Positions 1-10,706 of a stretch of 64,000 bases of DNA are shown piece by piece; within the stretch, counting starts at the first letter, position 1, and each line of letters starts with the position of its first letter. This stretch comes from Pollenia angustigena. Its lineage: Eukaryota; Arthropoda; Insecta; Diptera; Polleniidae. The translations under genes and the position numbers were made by a program. The DNA is taken from contig OV884056.1 of assembly GCA_930367215.1 (NCBI GenBank), positions 249,639,127 through 249,703,126 on the forward strand, in the 5' to 3' direction. Under the pieces are notes generated by a model that was not told the DNA's origin, ran no database searches, and saw nothing but the letters and a program-made list of their open reading frames with translations.

Positions 1-640
1 ATGTCAAATTGGTATCAAATGTTAAATTCAAATCAAAACTAAACTTAGCAATACTTAAGCGAAAATAAAATGTTAACATTAAAAATGGCGATTAAAGTTT
101 AACTTTTACTTCGTGGTTAAATGTGAACGATTTATTTCTTGTGAAAAATAAAAATTATTTGTGGATAATAACAATGATTAAGAAAACGAATTAAAAAAAT
201 AAAATAAAATGGAAAAGTGATGATATTATAAGTTTGCTGAATGATCGCGGTGCTATAATCCTCAAAATAAAAGGGAGCCAATTATTTCGTCTGTGCAAGA
301 ATTAGAGGACGGAAAGAGCATCTTTTAGCTACGGTGCCAAATGTTTATCTCACAGTTTATTTAAATAAATAATGAATTTAAATTAAAAAAAAATTTTTTT
401 ATTTATGTTCCACATTGTATTATAACTCACATTTGAAAAACATTTAAGAATTATGTTTTAAAGCAAGTTGAAAATAAAGGCAATTTGCAATTTGAAAATA
501 ATTTCCCCTTTTTGTTGAGAATGCTTTGATATTCAAATGATTTTCAAATCATTATCATTATCGTTTGAGAAAACGTTTGATTTCAAATCATTTTCAATTT
601 GAAATTAAACTTCCGTGTTTGTTTGGTACTTGTTAGTGGC
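1..640. other. AT-rich non-coding stretch
   Basis: No open frame with a recognisable product, no splice-bounded exon and no clear terminal repeats were seen. Runs of A and T and short repeats of CAAAT/ATTTG type dominate around 500-600. Confidence 0.5.
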
Positions 641-1525
641 GTTGCGATTGTGTATGAATTCTTGTGCTGGTTTTAACCCTAAACTGCTCAGAAGAACTAA
701 AAACAATTTGACACAAACTCATCAATAAATTTCAGTGTAGTTATCATATATAAAATAAATTGGGAATTTAGCACGTCATACAGAAATCTTATTAATAATA
801 AATTTTGTATTATCAAAAATAAGTTTGATAATATACTTGCATGTGCCCGTGCAAAAAACTGAACTGGCAAATTGGTTTTTTTTTGTTGTTTTCTTACGAA
901 GAAAATAAAATCAAGCACTTTGTTTTAAAATATTGTCTTTTTACCCATTTACAACTACAATTCGAGTCGGAAAAAAGCCAACCAATTGTAGGGGAATGTA
1001 AGAAAAGATAAATTCACTGTTTATTGTTGGTTTTTTGTTTGAGCTTTGATATTGTTACAAGCAAGATTTTGAATGTTTACAATTCTTATTCGCTTTAGGG
1101 TTTTATTTGTATAATATTTGGAGAAGGTTTCCTGATGAGCTGGCCTAAGCAACCAGTGAAATGCGCATAGAAGCTAGCTTTCCCTCAACAATAAATTTCA
1201 GTGTAGGTATCAAATACAAAAAAAAAATTGGGAATTTAGCACGTCTTACAGAAATCTTATTAAAAATAAATTTTGTATTCCCAAAAATATCTTTGATTTT
1301 TTTTCTGTTGAGTGTTTCGAAAGGAAGCGTGTTTTCAACAGATGGACAGACCGACGGACATGGCTAAGTCGACGTAGAATTAATCAAGTTGCCCGATTAT
1401 ATGTGTTTACATATATATCTGTATGTATTCTTTATTGGGTCTTAGCTGAATATTAAAAAAGTTGCATATGGAATGACAATCTTAGTATAGCCTCCTTCAC
1501 CACTAGTGTAGGATATAAAAATTCT
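640..1525 (+). repeat. Dispersed fly repeat with a duplicated segment
   Basis: Carries the block ACCGACGGACATGGCTAAG near 1350 and ends in TATAAAAATTC after CCTTCACCACTAG, like the related copies near 3941-4430 and 52240-52960. A segment of about 120 bp beginning CAATAAATTTCAGTGTAG is present twice, at about 722-843 and 1190-1310, with unrelated DNA between. Family name unknown. The likeness between copies is seen in the sequence; that it is a mobile element is inference. Confidence 0.6.
957..1201 (+). repeat. Dispersed repeat, inverted copy at 26818-27072
   Basis: Starts with ATTCGAGTCGGAA and ends in GCTAGCTTTCCCTC. The reverse complement is present at 26818-27072 with clear similarity throughout (CCAACCAATTGTAGGGGAAT, GAGCTGGCCTAAGCAACCAG). 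It lies between the two 120-bp direct repeats here and inside a hAT-like element there, which suggests a small mobile unit. No clear terminal repeats were identified. Confidence 0.6.
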
Positions 1526-2533
1526 AAAATTTTGTTTTAAAAATAAACATATTTATTAATATACAGTTATAATAAACAAAATTAAAAAATCAATTCACTT
1601 TCAATTTTTTTAATGGATTCAGTCAATTAACAAAGAGCGCGTCAAAAGAGGCCGGCTTGTAAAACACTTTGCGATTTATTTGCTTGTTCATAATTATTCG
1701 TAATTACCTCGAAGCACGCTGTCTCCCACTACATATGCATACGTCGTTCTTTATGTATGAAGGTATATGTAAACATATAAGTAAGAATTTTTATTAAAAT
1801 GCAGTCAGTATTTAAAAATCTCTGCACAAATCAATGTTAAGAGAACTTTTTATCAAACATTTTTCGTGCGGTGTATTCAAATAATACTCAAACTTTACAT
1901 ACAGAAACAGTGGCAATTGAGTGAGAATAAAAACATGAGTGAAACTAAAATGTGGTTGGTAGTTAAAATGTAAATGAAAAAAAAAAAAAAAAAAAATCTA
2001 TTCATTAAATTTTTTTTATTGATTTGATTTAAACTGTGCAGTATTGAATTTGGGGACTTGTTAAAGTCTTGCAGGCAAGCCGAGTGTATGCGCGGGAATA
2101 GATATCAGATTTTAACTATAAGCAAATTGTAAATAAATAAAAAATTGTAATAAAGTGTTGTCATATTAAGCTTAAATAAAATAATTTTGATTAATAATTT
2201 AAATTTCTGTGTTCAAACAAAATGACGCTGGTTTACAAAATTACATTTTTGGAAAGGCCCCGTCTTGCCATAAATATTTTTAATACAAGATTCAGAAACT
2301 GCTAACAAATATTGAAAACGTACGGTCAGTTTTTAAGATCTTTAGATTTTATTTTCTTTTTTTTATTTAATACAAACAGTAAATAATTTCTATACCCTTC
2401 ACCGGGGTATATGAGCATTTCCATGAGAATGTCAACCACGACTCAAAAAATTAAAACGCTTGAAATTTTTGCAAATATGGTAGAAAGGAAAAAAAAACAC
2501 CCAAACTTTACTGTGCAGAGGCACTTATATGTA
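1526..2533. other. AT-rich non-coding stretch
   Basis: No gene seen. Contains a poly-A run at about 1978-1996 and a TATACCCTTCACCGGGGTAT block near 2391 that resembles the edge of the dispersed repeat families seen elsewhere in the window. Confidence 0.4.
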
Positions 2534-3048
2534 CAGTAGAATCCCGATAATTCGTTATCGCAAGGGACCGGCCATTTCTTACGAATTATAGGGGTTTTCG
2601 ATTTAGCGGGATTCCGATTTAACGGGGTTAAAATAAAATTAATACGAATTTATGGGGTTTTTCAATTTATTTACTAAAACAATAAAAAACATAAAAGACA
2701 ATTTGTTAAAAATAAAATATATGTATAAAAATTATTTATGTAACAAACTGATCTTAAGAAAATAAACACACACACAAGCAAAAAAAAAAAAAAAAAATAG
2801 CGGTAAAAAAAATCATTCTTTCCATATTTCTGTTGTTTTATTACGAATTATAAGTGGTAGTTAGCAAACAATTACGATTTATAAGAGGTAAAGACGGTTT
2901 TATTTGAAAAAAAAATTACGAATTATCAAGGGGACCAAAATGTATGCAAATTTTTCGAATTAACGAGATTTTTTCAAGGGACCGACAGTTTATTACGAAT
3001 TATCGGGAATTACGATTTGTCGTGGTACGAATTATCGGGATTTGACTG
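2534..3048. mobile_element. pogo/Tigger-like MITE (515 bp)
   Basis: Terminal inverted repeats read CAGTAGAATCCCGATAATTC on the left and CAGTCAAATCCCGATAATTC on the right (reverse complement). TA dinucleotides flank both ends. Internal blocks such as TTACGAATTAT and AAGGGACCG repeat in both arms. No transposase frame is left. CAGT ends plus a TA target duplication fit the pogo branch of Tc1/mariner elements, so it is called a non-autonomous derivative. Confidence 0.85.
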
Positions 3049-3940
3049 TATTCTTAAAAATAAAAGTTTAAACTGACTTTTTCTTTGATTCAAAGCAAGA
3101 TATTTGTTGTTAAAAAATATTGATCGGAATTTTTTTAAATTGGTATAATTAAAATTTTAAAAGCTTTTAAAGGTCTTCATGTACGATATTGTGAGTACTA
3201 AAATGCAACTAAATGTATCATCTTATTATGTTGGTATTTAGTAAAAAATTGGTTTAAACTTATTTTAATGCAATCTTTTTGGGGACAATGACTTTTACGA
3301 TAGGTACTATGCCATGATAAAATGTTCTGCTAATAGGCCCAAAATAAACCCTAGATAGGTACCATATAAACCTTCTTCCTCAAATCGGGTAGAGGCAAAC
3401 AAATCTCATACAGATGAAGGTAACTTAATAATATTCGGCACAAATAACTTTTAACCTCATAGCATAGTTCCGTTCTAGCGACCTTGATTGGCCATGGGTC
3501 CCAAATAGGGTAAACCATCAAAATCCAAAAAAAAATTTCTTTAACAATTACGAAATATGTGGTTTAATGTAAAAAATTAATAAAAGAAGAAAAAACCTCC
3601 CACAATTCCCAGATTCAGCCCAAAAATCACTTCGGTTTTATGTCACGTACGATATACACTTATTTTGCTCGATACTTTGAACAAAAAGGTTCCGAGTAAT
3701 AATAATTTTTTTTCATGTGTATCTAGTTCCCTCTAAAGATTTTTCCAGTGACTACTATTTTCGCAAAATTTCCATCTCTCTGAAGGCGTACAAATATGTC
3801 ACATACAATGACATGGAAATGCCCATATGTACTATGGACCTTTTATCACAAAATTGCATTACATTTTTTCTGGCCATATGAAGTTAAGTTGGAATTAATT
3901 TTACCGCAATATCTATATCTGCTACGGATTTAGTCATATT
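3049..3940. other. Non-coding stretch, old repeat debris
   Basis: No gene, tRNA or clean terminal repeat seen. Phrases such as GATAGGTACCATATAAACC look like decayed dispersed-repeat DNA but no second copy was matched with confidence. Confidence 0.4.
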
Positions 3941-4430
3941 TAATTGAATAACCTGAGTGGGCTTTATATGGGGCCTATAGTAAATTATGGACCGATATTC
4001 ACGAAATTTCACAGTGTAAATTCTAGTCCTATAAAAATATGACGTGCCAAATTTTGTTATGATAGCATTATTAATTATAATTTTTAATTTTAAGGGTGGT
4101 GGTTACAAATTTTTATTCATAGCTCTGATCCTACTGAACCGATTTTGCTGGATTTCAATCCCAAACTGCTTAGGATAACTACAAGCAATTTGACACCAAG
4201 TTTGTTTATTTCTTTTGAGTTTTTCGAAATTGAGTGTGTTTTCAACTGATGGACAGACGAAGAGACGGACAGACAAACGAGCATGGCTTAATCCACTTAG
4301 AATTACTCAAAGAGCCAGAATATTTATGGGGTCTGAAATGAATAATAAAAAAGTTTCACACGGCATGACAAACTTAGTGCAACCTCTTCACAACTAATTG
4401 TCGTGGAGGGTATAAAAATTATGTATACAT
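3941..4430 (+). repeat. Dispersed fly repeat (GGGCTTTATATGGGGCC module)
   Basis: Has the module GTGGGCTTTATATGGGGCC followed by TAAATTATGGACCGA, then a downstream block GGACAGACGAAGAGACGG ... GCATGGCTTAATCCAC, and ends GTCGTGGAGGGTATAAAAAT. The same order of blocks occurs at 52240-52960. The short open frames here are fortuitous. Confidence 0.65.
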
Positions 4431-5480
4431 TTTTAGAAATTGTAATTGGTGTGGCAGGTTTTTCTGCCAAAATGACCAGCAAACACGATTTTTATCACTA
4501 ATTTAGCATTGGCTATAGGGGTGCCAGCCAGCCTGGATTGTCCAGTTTTTTTTATGTTTGTCTCACGTTTGTTGAATTACGACCTTTGTTTACAGTAGAA
4601 CTCTCAATAATAAGACGCCAGCACCATGCCCCTTATGGTTTTTGTAATCGTTCTACTTTAAAAATTTTATGTATTTAACAAAATAATTTAAAAAAATAGA
4701 ATATAGGAATTTTTGCTTCTTATAATACATTGTAATCATGAAAATAATGGTAATAATATACAAAATGTGGCATCGGATTGATGTCACCATAGCCGTAAAA
4801 TAAATGACACGTTAAAAATAACAAAATTGTACGAAGACGTTAGTCATTGGATTGATGTTGTTTTTTGCATCATTGATGCCACTTGTAGAAACATTGATGT
4901 CACAATTATACATACATTGGTTTTTGATTTGGCGGCTGTTTGTTTCATTCTTTTTCCTACAACATAAAAGTAATTGCCGTTGATGTTTGAGTTCCATCAA
5001 ATAAGAAATTTTTGCTATTGTTAAAAAGCAAAAGTTGAAAAAAGCCAGTGCCTATTAAAAAGTTGCTTTTCAAAAACCGTGTACATATTTATTTTGCTGC
5101 TGCTTTTGAAAAGTGTGGGCTTTTTTAGCAGTGGAACTTGTCGTCTTTTTAATGCTGCTTTTGCTAACATGGCGATAGCATTTTAAACCCTGTTTGCAAC
5201 CCTATTCACCTTACTAAATATTATTATAAACGGTCCATATTTTGAAATAGCTCTTATACCAATACCTCTTCTGTACCGAAATTGCTTCTATACCTATTTT
5301 AACCGTCTCCCAGCAATCACTTCCAGGCGAAAAACATCTCAAAAAGATGATGATGTCGGTAGATTGTTCGGTACTAAAAAATTATTTTTTAATCTTAAAC
5401 TCATAACATAATTTTATTTTCGCGGGTTGATTATTTTCCAACAGATGCGTCATGCTTCAAAAGCATAAATTGTAACATAC
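4431..5480. other. AT-rich non-coding stretch
   Basis: No gene seen on either strand. Short frames are interrupted and lack splice or protein-family support. Confidence 0.4.
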
Positions 5481-5900
5481 TGGCATTTTCTACAAATCGA
5501 AATGAAGTGGATTTAAAATCGAACAAATTTTGAAACCGAGCCTGTAAGTCCTCATTCATATTATGAAACATTTGCTGCAAAAACTTTCTTCAATTCTCTT
5601 TTGAAACTACATTCGTGTCCATAGAATAACAATTTTGTTTTAGAGCATTGAGTCATTTTCGATGGGTTCGCTATTTCTTTCAATAACAAACTTACAAAAA
5701 CTGCTTGTACATGTAACAAATTACACTTTTCCATTCGTCTTCATCAACAATCACAAATGTTTCGCAGCAACTGTTTCATAATATGGAATGGAACTAAAGA
5801 AAGTTCATTAAAATATTCCTTTTTATTTACTTCATACTTTGAGTACCAATTGTCCAAACAAGAACAACTCTTAAATATAGGAAAAACTACAGAATTTTTC
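5480..5900 (-). mobile_element. Relic of the parent of a TA-flanked MITE family
   Basis: The sequence around 5490-5530 (TCTACAAATCGAAATGAAGT, then GGATTTAAAATCGA) matches one terminus of the MITEs at 23454-23688 and 61814-62052. The sequence around 5850-5890 (GAGTACCAATTG ... AACAACTCTTAAA ... GGAAAAACTAC) matches the start of their short frame. The stretch between is about 200 bp longer than in the MITEs and reads as a broken coding region on the minus strand. This is probably an older, longer member from which the two MITEs were derived by internal deletion. Confidence 0.55.
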
Positions 5901-6519
5901 TAAATAATTGAAATCAAAATCTAGTTCAAGGTTAATTCAACTACAGGTGGTGTCTATTTCAGTTCCAAAAATATGCTTTAACGTCATTAAAAAATAGTTT
6001 AATTGTGATAATTTTTTTAAATTTTTTATTTAAAAACTTTTTGTTTAAAGCTTTTTGATCTTAAAAAAATTTTGATAAGAACTAAAATTTGTTTGCTCAA
6101 ATGAAGAAAAACATTTTACGTTGACTGGTCGACATTAGGAATTTTTTGATTGCTGACAAATAATTTTGTTTGCCCAAAATCAGTTGTTTTTCTGTTTACC
6201 CCTTAAAAAATATTTAGTGGTCAGATTAGGGCAAACAATTGTTTGTGATATGTGACCGTAGAAATCTCTCTTGAAAGCTCATAATTTAATTTCTAATGGA
6301 GCCCTAGGGTAAGACCTTAAAGAAGATTCGATACTGCAAAATATACCGCCAACCGCACTTGTTCATCTTTTTCACACATTTAAAATAAAACAAATGGTTT
6401 GAATGTTTTTCAAAACTTATTTAATAATTATAATATAATAATATTCTTTTTCAACTATAATTAAATATAATATTATATACTCGTGTATATACATACATTT
6501 ATATACCTATTTTTAATAT
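5901..6519. other. AT-rich non-coding stretch
   Basis: No gene, RNA or clear repeat boundary was recognised. Confidence 0.4.
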
Positions 6520-7010
6520 TTAAGAAATGAACTGAATTAAAAATTATGATAAAATATTTTTTATTTTTTATAGCAGTTTTGCTATAATTTGGAACAATGC
6601 TTTTATAATAAATTTTTTTTTACTTATTTGGAAAAACTAGTTAATACAAACCATAAATAAGGCTTAAACTTATGACCTTAATTAATGTACAATTCGTTCT
6701 GCCTGTTTCTTTGTTTTGTTCTGCAAGTGATTTTTTGGCTTTCTGAAAAATTGAAATAAGAATTTTTATTTTATTAATTATTTAGAATGCAATTCAAAAC
6801 TAAAAAGATATCTGAAAAATACATTTTGAGGCTAAAATCAAATATTTAGGAAATAAAACTGTGATTTATTAAAGGCTGTATATAAAACTTAAAAAAATTT
6901 TAAATTCAATATTTAAGATCTGCGCAGTTTTAGAATTTCAAATATGTTTTCAAGTATTTTTTCAACCTTTGCTCAAGTGTGGATTTAATAAGTAAAATTC
7001 CAAAAAAGTT
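6520..7010 (-). repeat. Diverged duplicate of 26455-27790 segment
   Basis: Shares AAGAAATGAACTGAATTAAA, TGCTATAATTTGGAACAATG and AACCATAAATAAGG with 26455-26595, then a purine/pyrimidine block near 6690-6750 that on the minus strand starts after a good splice acceptor (TTTTTCAG) and could read PKNHLQNKTKKQAERIVH before a stop. The copy at about 26670 reads PKNDLQNKTKKRAEQILQYF. Both copies also have a related upstream block (about 6930-7010 and 27690-27785). It could be a duplicated last exon plus 3' UTR of an unknown gene, or simply a dispersed repeat; the sequence alone does not decide. Confidence 0.45.
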
Positions 7011-7411
7011 AAAGCCCATTCGCTTTATTTTGTAAACTTCCTTTACAAGTTTGGCCTAATTTACATATATTGATATAAATTTAAGGTATGCAATTTAATT
7101 TTAAAAGCAATTTTTTAGAAGTCCCAGTGCAATAACTCCCAATGAATTAAATCCCAAAATAAATGAAATAAGTCCCAAACTGAAAAAAAGAAATAAATCA
7201 CAGAAAAAATGAAATAATTTCCAAGTCTTTAATGAAACAAACCCCAACTTTTGGGAGTTATTTCATAATGAAATAACTCCTAAAGACATTAATGAAATAA
7301 CTTCCAAAAACAGTCCATCGAAAAAAAAAAGAAATAAGACACAAAAAAAAATGAAACAACTTCCAAAGAAATTTATTATATATGTATTCGTTTTACTTGA
7401 ATATTTACATA

Positions 7412-7955
7412 TAGAGCAATTCCATATGAAAACGATCAAAATTGGCAAATTTTTGGACGACCCCTCTCCGATATTAAAATAAATAGTCTCAATCGATTGC
7501 CCAGCAAAAAATAATGTACCTACATATTTTTTTTTTTTTTATAGTGACTGGTTTAGTTGTGGCAAAATTGAAGAATTCTTCATAAGGGACCTCATTGAAA
7601 GTTGTTTTAAAAAAAAACTACTAAAGCGATCGCAACGAGTGATAGCTCGTTGGAAAGGTATTGATTGATTGAAGGCTTTAATTGAAAAATAAAATTTTCC
7701 TAATTTTTCTTAGAAATTTACCTTTAAATTTTCCCATGAAAATTAAATTTTCCGATTTTCCACAGAAGCTCCTAAATTTTCCGGCTAATTTTTTTTTTTT
7801 TTGGATTCCTCATAATTTTTGCTTTAAGAATCAGCAATAAAAAAATGGGCCCCGACTCCTTGTTTGGACAGGAGAAGAGCATTTAAGAGACCACCTTGTT
7901 AAAAATACATTTTAAAAATTATTTTACAGTTAAAAATACATTTATGAAGAAAAAA
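7412..7955 (+). repeat. Left terminal inverted repeat of the long-TIR transposon
   Basis: Pairs with 13043-13462 and 10585-10706. Landmarks seen in both arms are GACGACCCCTCTCCGAT, AGCGATCGCAACGAGTGATA, ATTTTCCGATTTTCCACAG and GGGCCCCGACTCCTTGTT. A few small indels distinguish the arms. Confidence 0.85.
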
Positions 7956-8030
7956 TCTTTCTTATTTTGCTGCTTATACTTAATTACAATATTTATTTAA
8001 AATTTCAATTGTCTTGGCATCATTATAAAA

Positions 8031-10072
8031 TTAAAGTAATTTTAAATTTAGCACGTCGGCAGACGAAGAGTACCGCTTTACATTAATTGACATATCAGAA
8101 ATATTTGGTGTGAAGCAATGAAACTTTTGCGTTCCAGTTATAGTTTTGACATTATTATATCTGTTTTGAATTCGTCGCTCCATGGCATCGTGTTCTTTTT
8201 GAGTGCATAAAACTGTGTTAATGGCAATTTCCTTGCTTTGAATCCACGAAAACAAATGTTGTACATTTAAGATCTGGTCAGTATATGGCCTTTGCAAACT
8301 TGCCTTAGTCGCCATGCGTTTTAGGGTTCCCCCTAACGCATCGCATGGGCCCTTACCGTGGGACGTCGCGAAAAAGTGCCACTCGACCTTGCAGTTTTGT
8401 TCTTCTTCAATTATGCAAAGATTGTAAAAATTTTTTTATTCTTGTACTGAGAAGCCGCGCCGTCTGAGAAAAACGTTACTTTGTCGATTGCATCGAATTT
8501 TGATCTTAAGAATTCAAACAGTTTCATTTGAAATAAATAAACGGACACATAATTATGAGCTAAACTCTCCGCGACAACAACAAGGCTTACGGTCTGTAGT
8601 TCGTTATCTTCGTTTTTGAAATAAATGCAAAAAGGATGCACCGTGCACTGGTCGTTTGCCCAGTGATAAGCCTGAATTTCATCCTGAACGAGAAAAGTGT
8701 AATTCTCGGCAAAGTCGCTTATCACAATGAATTCATTTTGGGCTAATTTCTCCTTACTTTCCTTTAGAAATTTCGATTGCATCTCGGATATGAAATGGTG
8801 CGCCTTCAGTTCATTCAACTTGAATCCGAATTCCTCGATGAATTCCGGAATCTGCTTTACCACGGTCTCAAGGGAACATCTGCCGCTGCTAATTATCTAC
8901 TGTTTGAAATGCACCTCCTGAATTAACAGCTGTTCAAACTTTTCCGCCAAATATTGCTCTAGCTCGTCAATCTTCGGACAATTGTCGCATTTGGACAGAT
9001 GACAATTTTCCGTGGGGTATGCGCACAACGACTTCGACAGGAGGTCCCTATATGTTTCAATTTCACCGTGAAATACTTTCAATTTCTTGCATGGAAAGAA
9101 AATTAATTTGATGTTTTGATGAAACATGCAAACGCAGACTGAATGCGTTCCGTGCCTGTCTAATGCCAGCACGCATTCTTTTGGTCGTAGGATGGCAAAC
9201 TTAGAAAATCCCACTTTTTCTGCTGGGTATTTCTCATTGAACTGATGGTATGCTTCGGATAGATTACATAATAATAATATGCGCTGCTTGTGTACTTTTT
9301 CTCCATCTTCACGTGTGATAACATAGTCACGTGTACCTGGGCAGGCGCGGCTGTTGTCATCATTGCAGTAAAAATCTTGAATCAATTTCACCGTTGCTTC
9401 GCTGAGGGTCCTTGAGCCAAATTTCTTGGTGGGAGTCGCCAATATGCCCTTCTGTCGAACTAATTCTTTGCTTCTTCTCGCGATGTAAAAAGATGTTTGA
9501 AACTGTTCAGAAATCTTGCGTATAGACCATGATTGAGGCAGCACAGATAAAATGAGATATTTCTCCGGAAAAGTGGTCGCTAAATTGAATTTTCTTTTCA
9601 ACTGCTCAATCATTTGTTTGCCGTCATCAATGTCATCTGCTTGACTGCATTCGTTATCAGAGCCTTCATCAAATATTGTCGCGATTGCACTCATAACCTT
9701 GCCTTTTTTCTCTTTCCTGTATGTTTCACTTCGCAACTTTCTTTTTCTAATAGGCGTTTGACCTAAAGTGGTAATAGCCTCATTCAAAGGACTCAAAGAC
9801 ATATTGACCATCGGAATGTCTGCCTCACTATCAGATGAAACATTTTGTTCACTTGTCATTTCACTCTCGGATTGTGGCTGCATTTGTTTCAATGCATTTG
9901 CTTGTTGAGACAAATCGATTTTACACTTGGGGCAAATGAAGTCTGCTTCTTCACCGTATTGTATATTTAATTCATTCATGTATCGCTTCGAAACACCAGT
10001 TAATTTTAATACTTTTATCTTTTTCGAACGATGTCCACTCTTGTTAAACGGATTGCAGCAAAATTTATTCAT
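8031..10072 (-). pseudogene. Broken DDE-type transposase of the long-TIR element
   Basis: Reads from an ATG at 10072 downwards as one protein interrupted twice. Codon 392 is TAG (8897-8899), probably from TGG, since the frame continues unchanged into the next 150 residues. Near 8425 a single missing base in an A-run shifts the frame, after which the reading continues to 8031. Visible features: N-terminal zinc-finger-like cysteines (FICPKCKIDL, about residues 45-54), a cysteine/histidine cluster (SVCVCMFHQN), acidic motifs VISDFAENY (Asp near 453) and FFSDGAASQYKN (Asp near 537), and after the shift a WHFFATSHGKGPCDALGG segment. These resemble metal-binding acidic residues of DDE-type transposases. 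The sequence lies exactly between the two terminal repeats. I know similar uncharacterised insect proteins but cannot name the superfamily safely. Both breaks look recent, since the rest of the frame is intact. Confidence 0.8.
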
Positions 10073-10283
10073 TTTACTTTAAATTGTCTTTACAGCTTCA
10101 CTCTTTACTTTACAAAAAAAAACACTCAGAGTGTGTGAAGTATTTATATTTATTTTTTGGTAAAAAATAGGTAAAAAAAATAAGCGATATTTGCTTTTCT
10201 TTAATAGGAAAATTTGCGTGAACTACTGGTCATAAAATGTTTTTTAAAGAGGGACTTAATTGGTTACTGCCAATAAGCCGACC

Positions 10284-10449
10284 ACAGGTCATAAAATGTT
10301 TTGCAAATTTTTTAAATTACCAGGTAATAAATATTTCGCCATATTTATGGAAAATCCGTGTTTTATGACTTGTTTCTGCACGTGTCATTTTAGGCGAAAT
10401 ATTTATTACCTGGTAATTTAAAAAATTTACAAAACATTTTATGACCTGT
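10284..10449. repeat. Hairpin-forming inverted repeat upstream of the transposase
   Basis: Arms of about 60 bp begin CAGGTCATAAAATGTTTTGC and are matched in inverted order by CAAAACATTTTATGACCTG, with a centre of about 50 bp. An additional direct copy of GGTCATAAAATGTTTT lies at about 10229. It lies between the transposase start and the right terminal repeat. It may be a small MITE or a subterminal transposase-binding region. Confidence 0.7.
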
Positions 10450-10584
10450 AGCCTCAGTCGGGTTTGGTGTGCCATTACATGCCACTGCTGCTATTATCCA
10501 TGGATTTATGGCCGATCTTGTGAAGGCAGGCAGACCATATTCACTACACACTCAACTTGGGGCTCTTAAAAAAAAATTGATTTT

Positions 10585-10706
10585 TTCTTCATAAATGTAT
10601 TTTTAACTGTAAAATAATTTTTAAAATGTATTTTTAACAAGGTGGTCTCTTAAATGCTCTTCTCCTGTCCAAACAAGGAGTCGGGGCCCATTTTTTTTAT
10701 TGCTGA
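10585..10706 (-). repeat. Inner part of the right TIR of the long-TIR transposon
   Basis: Reverse complement of about 7831-7955, ending ATTGCTGA at 10706, where the Helitron 3' end begins. Confidence 0.85.
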
